From: Lewinellaceae bacterium
Lineage (GTDB): Bacteria > Bacteroidota > Bacteroidia > Chitinophagales > Saprospiraceae
NCBI GenBank assembly: GCA_020636095.1
Contig: JACJYN010000004.1
Span: 930,001 to 994,000, forward strand
DNA: 64,000 nucleotides
Direction of reading: 5' to 3'
Both the position numbers and the translations under genes were made by a program. Each line of letters opens with the position of its first letter. The first letter of the stretch is position 1. Of this stretch, positions 63,873 to 64,000 are shown in pieces. Under the pieces are notes generated by a model that saw nothing but the letters and a program-made list of their open reading frames with translations, did not search any database and had not been told where the DNA came from.

Positions 63873-64000
63873 CGCTCTCTCCTTTTTGCTAATTCCCCGA
63901 AAAGTGTATCGCTTTCCTAAACCCTCAACGGGTTTCTATGCTGGGCCGCCTGTTTATTTCGGTTGCCCCGTGGCTACATGGCCGACAAGGCTTTCCTCAT

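Overview
The window looks like chromosome from a Bacteroidota bacterium, probably of the Saprospiria/Lewinella type. The evidence is the gene content: an extracellular contractile injection system (eCIS), DUF4157 'eCIS-core' cargo proteins, EAD11-type effector-associated domains, CHAT proteases with TPRs, a TonB-like C-terminal domain, and starts mostly without clear Shine-Dalgarno sites. The genus is an inference. No rRNA, tRNA or CRISPR array was seen.

Region 1 (0.2-24 kb, + strand) is a compact eCIS structural operon. It holds sheath, tube, a zinc-ribbon baseplate-type protein, a proline-rich protein, a DUF4255 terminator/cap protein, an AAA+ ATPase, LysM-like and gp53-like hub parts, a gp27-like hub, a gp5-like spike, gp25, two baseplate J-like wedge proteins, a gp7/tail-protein-I-like protein, and a 1228-residue DUF6519/beta-helix protein. 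Many genes overlap or nearly touch. I see only one sheath gene, one tube gene, and no tape measure or classical fibre gene.

Region 2 (24-34.5 kb, + strand) is the probable cargo region. After a YegP-like protein come three proteins that share an N-terminal FF-x2-SIQLN leader. Two of them carry a DUF4157 HELVH domain. The first has lost its toxin end to a frameshift and to a 1632-bp IS4-type element with perfect 17-bp terminal repeats and a perfect 10-bp target duplication. Removing the element in silico restores an open frame whose tail resembles a clan CD (C80-like) cysteine peptidase. A TPR-CHAT protease follows, then about 1 kb of decayed sequence. Two copies of a 163/164-bp hairpin element (23.9 and 34.1 kb) have changed their arms in a compensating way.

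Region 3 (34.5-55.6 kb, - strand, visibly more AT-rich in its large genes) is a long co-oriented block. It encodes a Tc-toxin A-like protein (1691 aa) and a TcB-TcC/Rhs fusion (2407 aa) with a variable C-terminal domain. Interleaved are three proteins with EAD11 domains (one with three ubiquitin-like beta-grasp domains), a small multi-TM protein, a TonB-like protein, an FGE-sulfatase-like protein lacking one catalytic cysteine, a lipoprotein, two unknown small proteins and a seven-bladed WD40 protein. EADs, CHAT, FGE-like and WD40 modules are the vocabulary of NTP-dependent and caspase-like conflict systems. Their placement around a Tc toxin is the most unusual feature here.

Region 4 (55.8-64 kb) contains a divergent pair of proteins sharing a concanavalin/LamG-like domain (one with an added helix-turn-helix), a ParE-type toxin-antitoxin pair, a second TPR-CHAT protein, a chimeric metallophosphoesterase remnant ending at another hairpin element, and two small overlapping genes behind a Bacteroidota-type promoter.
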